DNA from: an uncultured Campylobacter sp.
GTDB taxonomy: Bacteria; Campylobacterota; Campylobacteria; Campylobacterales; Campylobacteraceae
Assembly (NCBI RefSeq): GCF_938045465.1
Contig: NZ_CALIBF010000079.1
Coordinates: 1-15,485, forward strand
Reading direction: 5' to 3'
DNA: 15,485 nucleotides
Within the stretch, counting starts at the first letter, position 1. Every line of letters starts with the position of its first letter. Shown here one piece after another: positions 15,102 through 15,485 of the stretch. The translations under genes and the position numbers were made by a program. The notes below the pieces were generated by a model that was not told where the DNA came from, searched no databases, and saw only the letters and a program-made list of their open reading frames with translations.

Positions 15102-15485
15102 GCAAATTTAAGATGAATTTTAAGAGGCTAGGTGTAATTAATCATAAAGTTTGGCTATGGCTAGCACGGCGCACAAACCAGTCATAACAAGAGCGTCGAA
15201 AGCGGCACGGCGTTAAAATTTTACGCGGATAGCAGCATACCGATTGACGGCAGCACGAGATTAAATTTACCGCCTTGCATCGCGCGATAAAATTTTTAAG
15301 CTTTAAAGCGCTCGTTTAAATTTAACGTTCCGCGGCAAGGCGTGGATAATTTAAAATTTAAAGCTCGCCCGCTTCGCCGCTAAATTTATCGCGCTTCTTG
15401 CCCAGGCGCGCAGCAAACCGCATACCGCAGCTAAATTTAGCGCTTTAGCGAACAGCGGTTTAAAAAGTAGCAAGCCGGACAAAAT
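15102..15485. other. AAATTT-rich spacer at the right edge
   Basis: No convincing gene is seen. AAATTT occurs six times between 15261 and 15440, including the palindrome GCTAAATTTAGC at 15430-15441. A minus-strand frame open from the window edge to a TAA at 15351-15353 (44 codons, ending KRASFKF) might be the C-terminus of an upstream gene, but that length is expected by chance fairly often. Confidence 0.45.

Noticed and set aside
14846..15187. 113-codon plus-strand frame and other plus frames over 13986-14796
   Set aside because: All are antisense to the dehydrogenase, whose family motifs and codon usage are unambiguous.
1..15485. CRISPR array, insertion sequence or toxin-antitoxin/defence module
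   Set aside because: I saw no regularly spaced direct repeats, no transposase-like frame with terminal repeats, and no recognisable toxin, nuclease or defence domains on either strand.

Overview
The window looks like chromosomal DNA from a Campylobacter of the higher-G+C, oral or gut type (C. gracilis, showae, rectus, curvus group). The evidence is a PglB-type bacterial oligosaccharyltransferase, a PatA-PatB-Ape1 peptidoglycan O-acetylation cluster, a carboxyspermidine-dehydrogenase-type gene of the campylobacterial polyamine route, and spacers packed with AAATTT. The species is an inference. Every gene I can support lies on the minus strand, so transcription runs from high to low coordinates.

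Layout from low to high coordinates. 1-386: 5' part of a metallophosphoesterase cut by the window edge. 387-754: spacer. 755-4670: patA, patB and ape1, tightly packed as one operon. They should add (PatA/PatB) and remove (Ape1) O-acetyl groups on peptidoglycan, which controls lysozyme resistance and autolysis. 4671-6171: about 1.5 kb with no convincing gene. 6172-8454: metE, with a good intrinsic terminator. 8455-8809: metE leader and a long stem-loop. 8810-9394: a small outer-membrane beta-barrel protein. 9649-11829: pglB, alone, without neighbouring glycosyltransferases. 11955-12359: AT-rich, with at most one small membrane ORF. 12360-12734: a small exported protein. 12896-13849: two damaged membrane-protein genes. 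13852-15063: the polyamine dehydrogenase, which starts the short operon that includes the damaged genes. 15102-15485: spacer, possibly with the tail of another gene.

The most useful points beyond routine annotation are these. (1) A complete membrane-protein gene at 13067-13849 has an in-frame TAA at codon 54, and the tiny gene after it appears frameshifted at an A5 run. (2) pglB is a compositional mosaic, about 51% G+C in its 5' part and about 28% just beyond. (3) PatB carries a long Ser/Asn/Gln pentapeptide-like linker with a perfect bacterial N-glycosylation sequon (EQNLT), so the PglB encoded in the same window could modify it. (4) Three minus-strand genes share an extended -10 box of the form TGCTAWAAT. 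I see no CRISPR array, insertion sequence, rRNA, tRNA or defence system. No wholly new system is demonstrated here.
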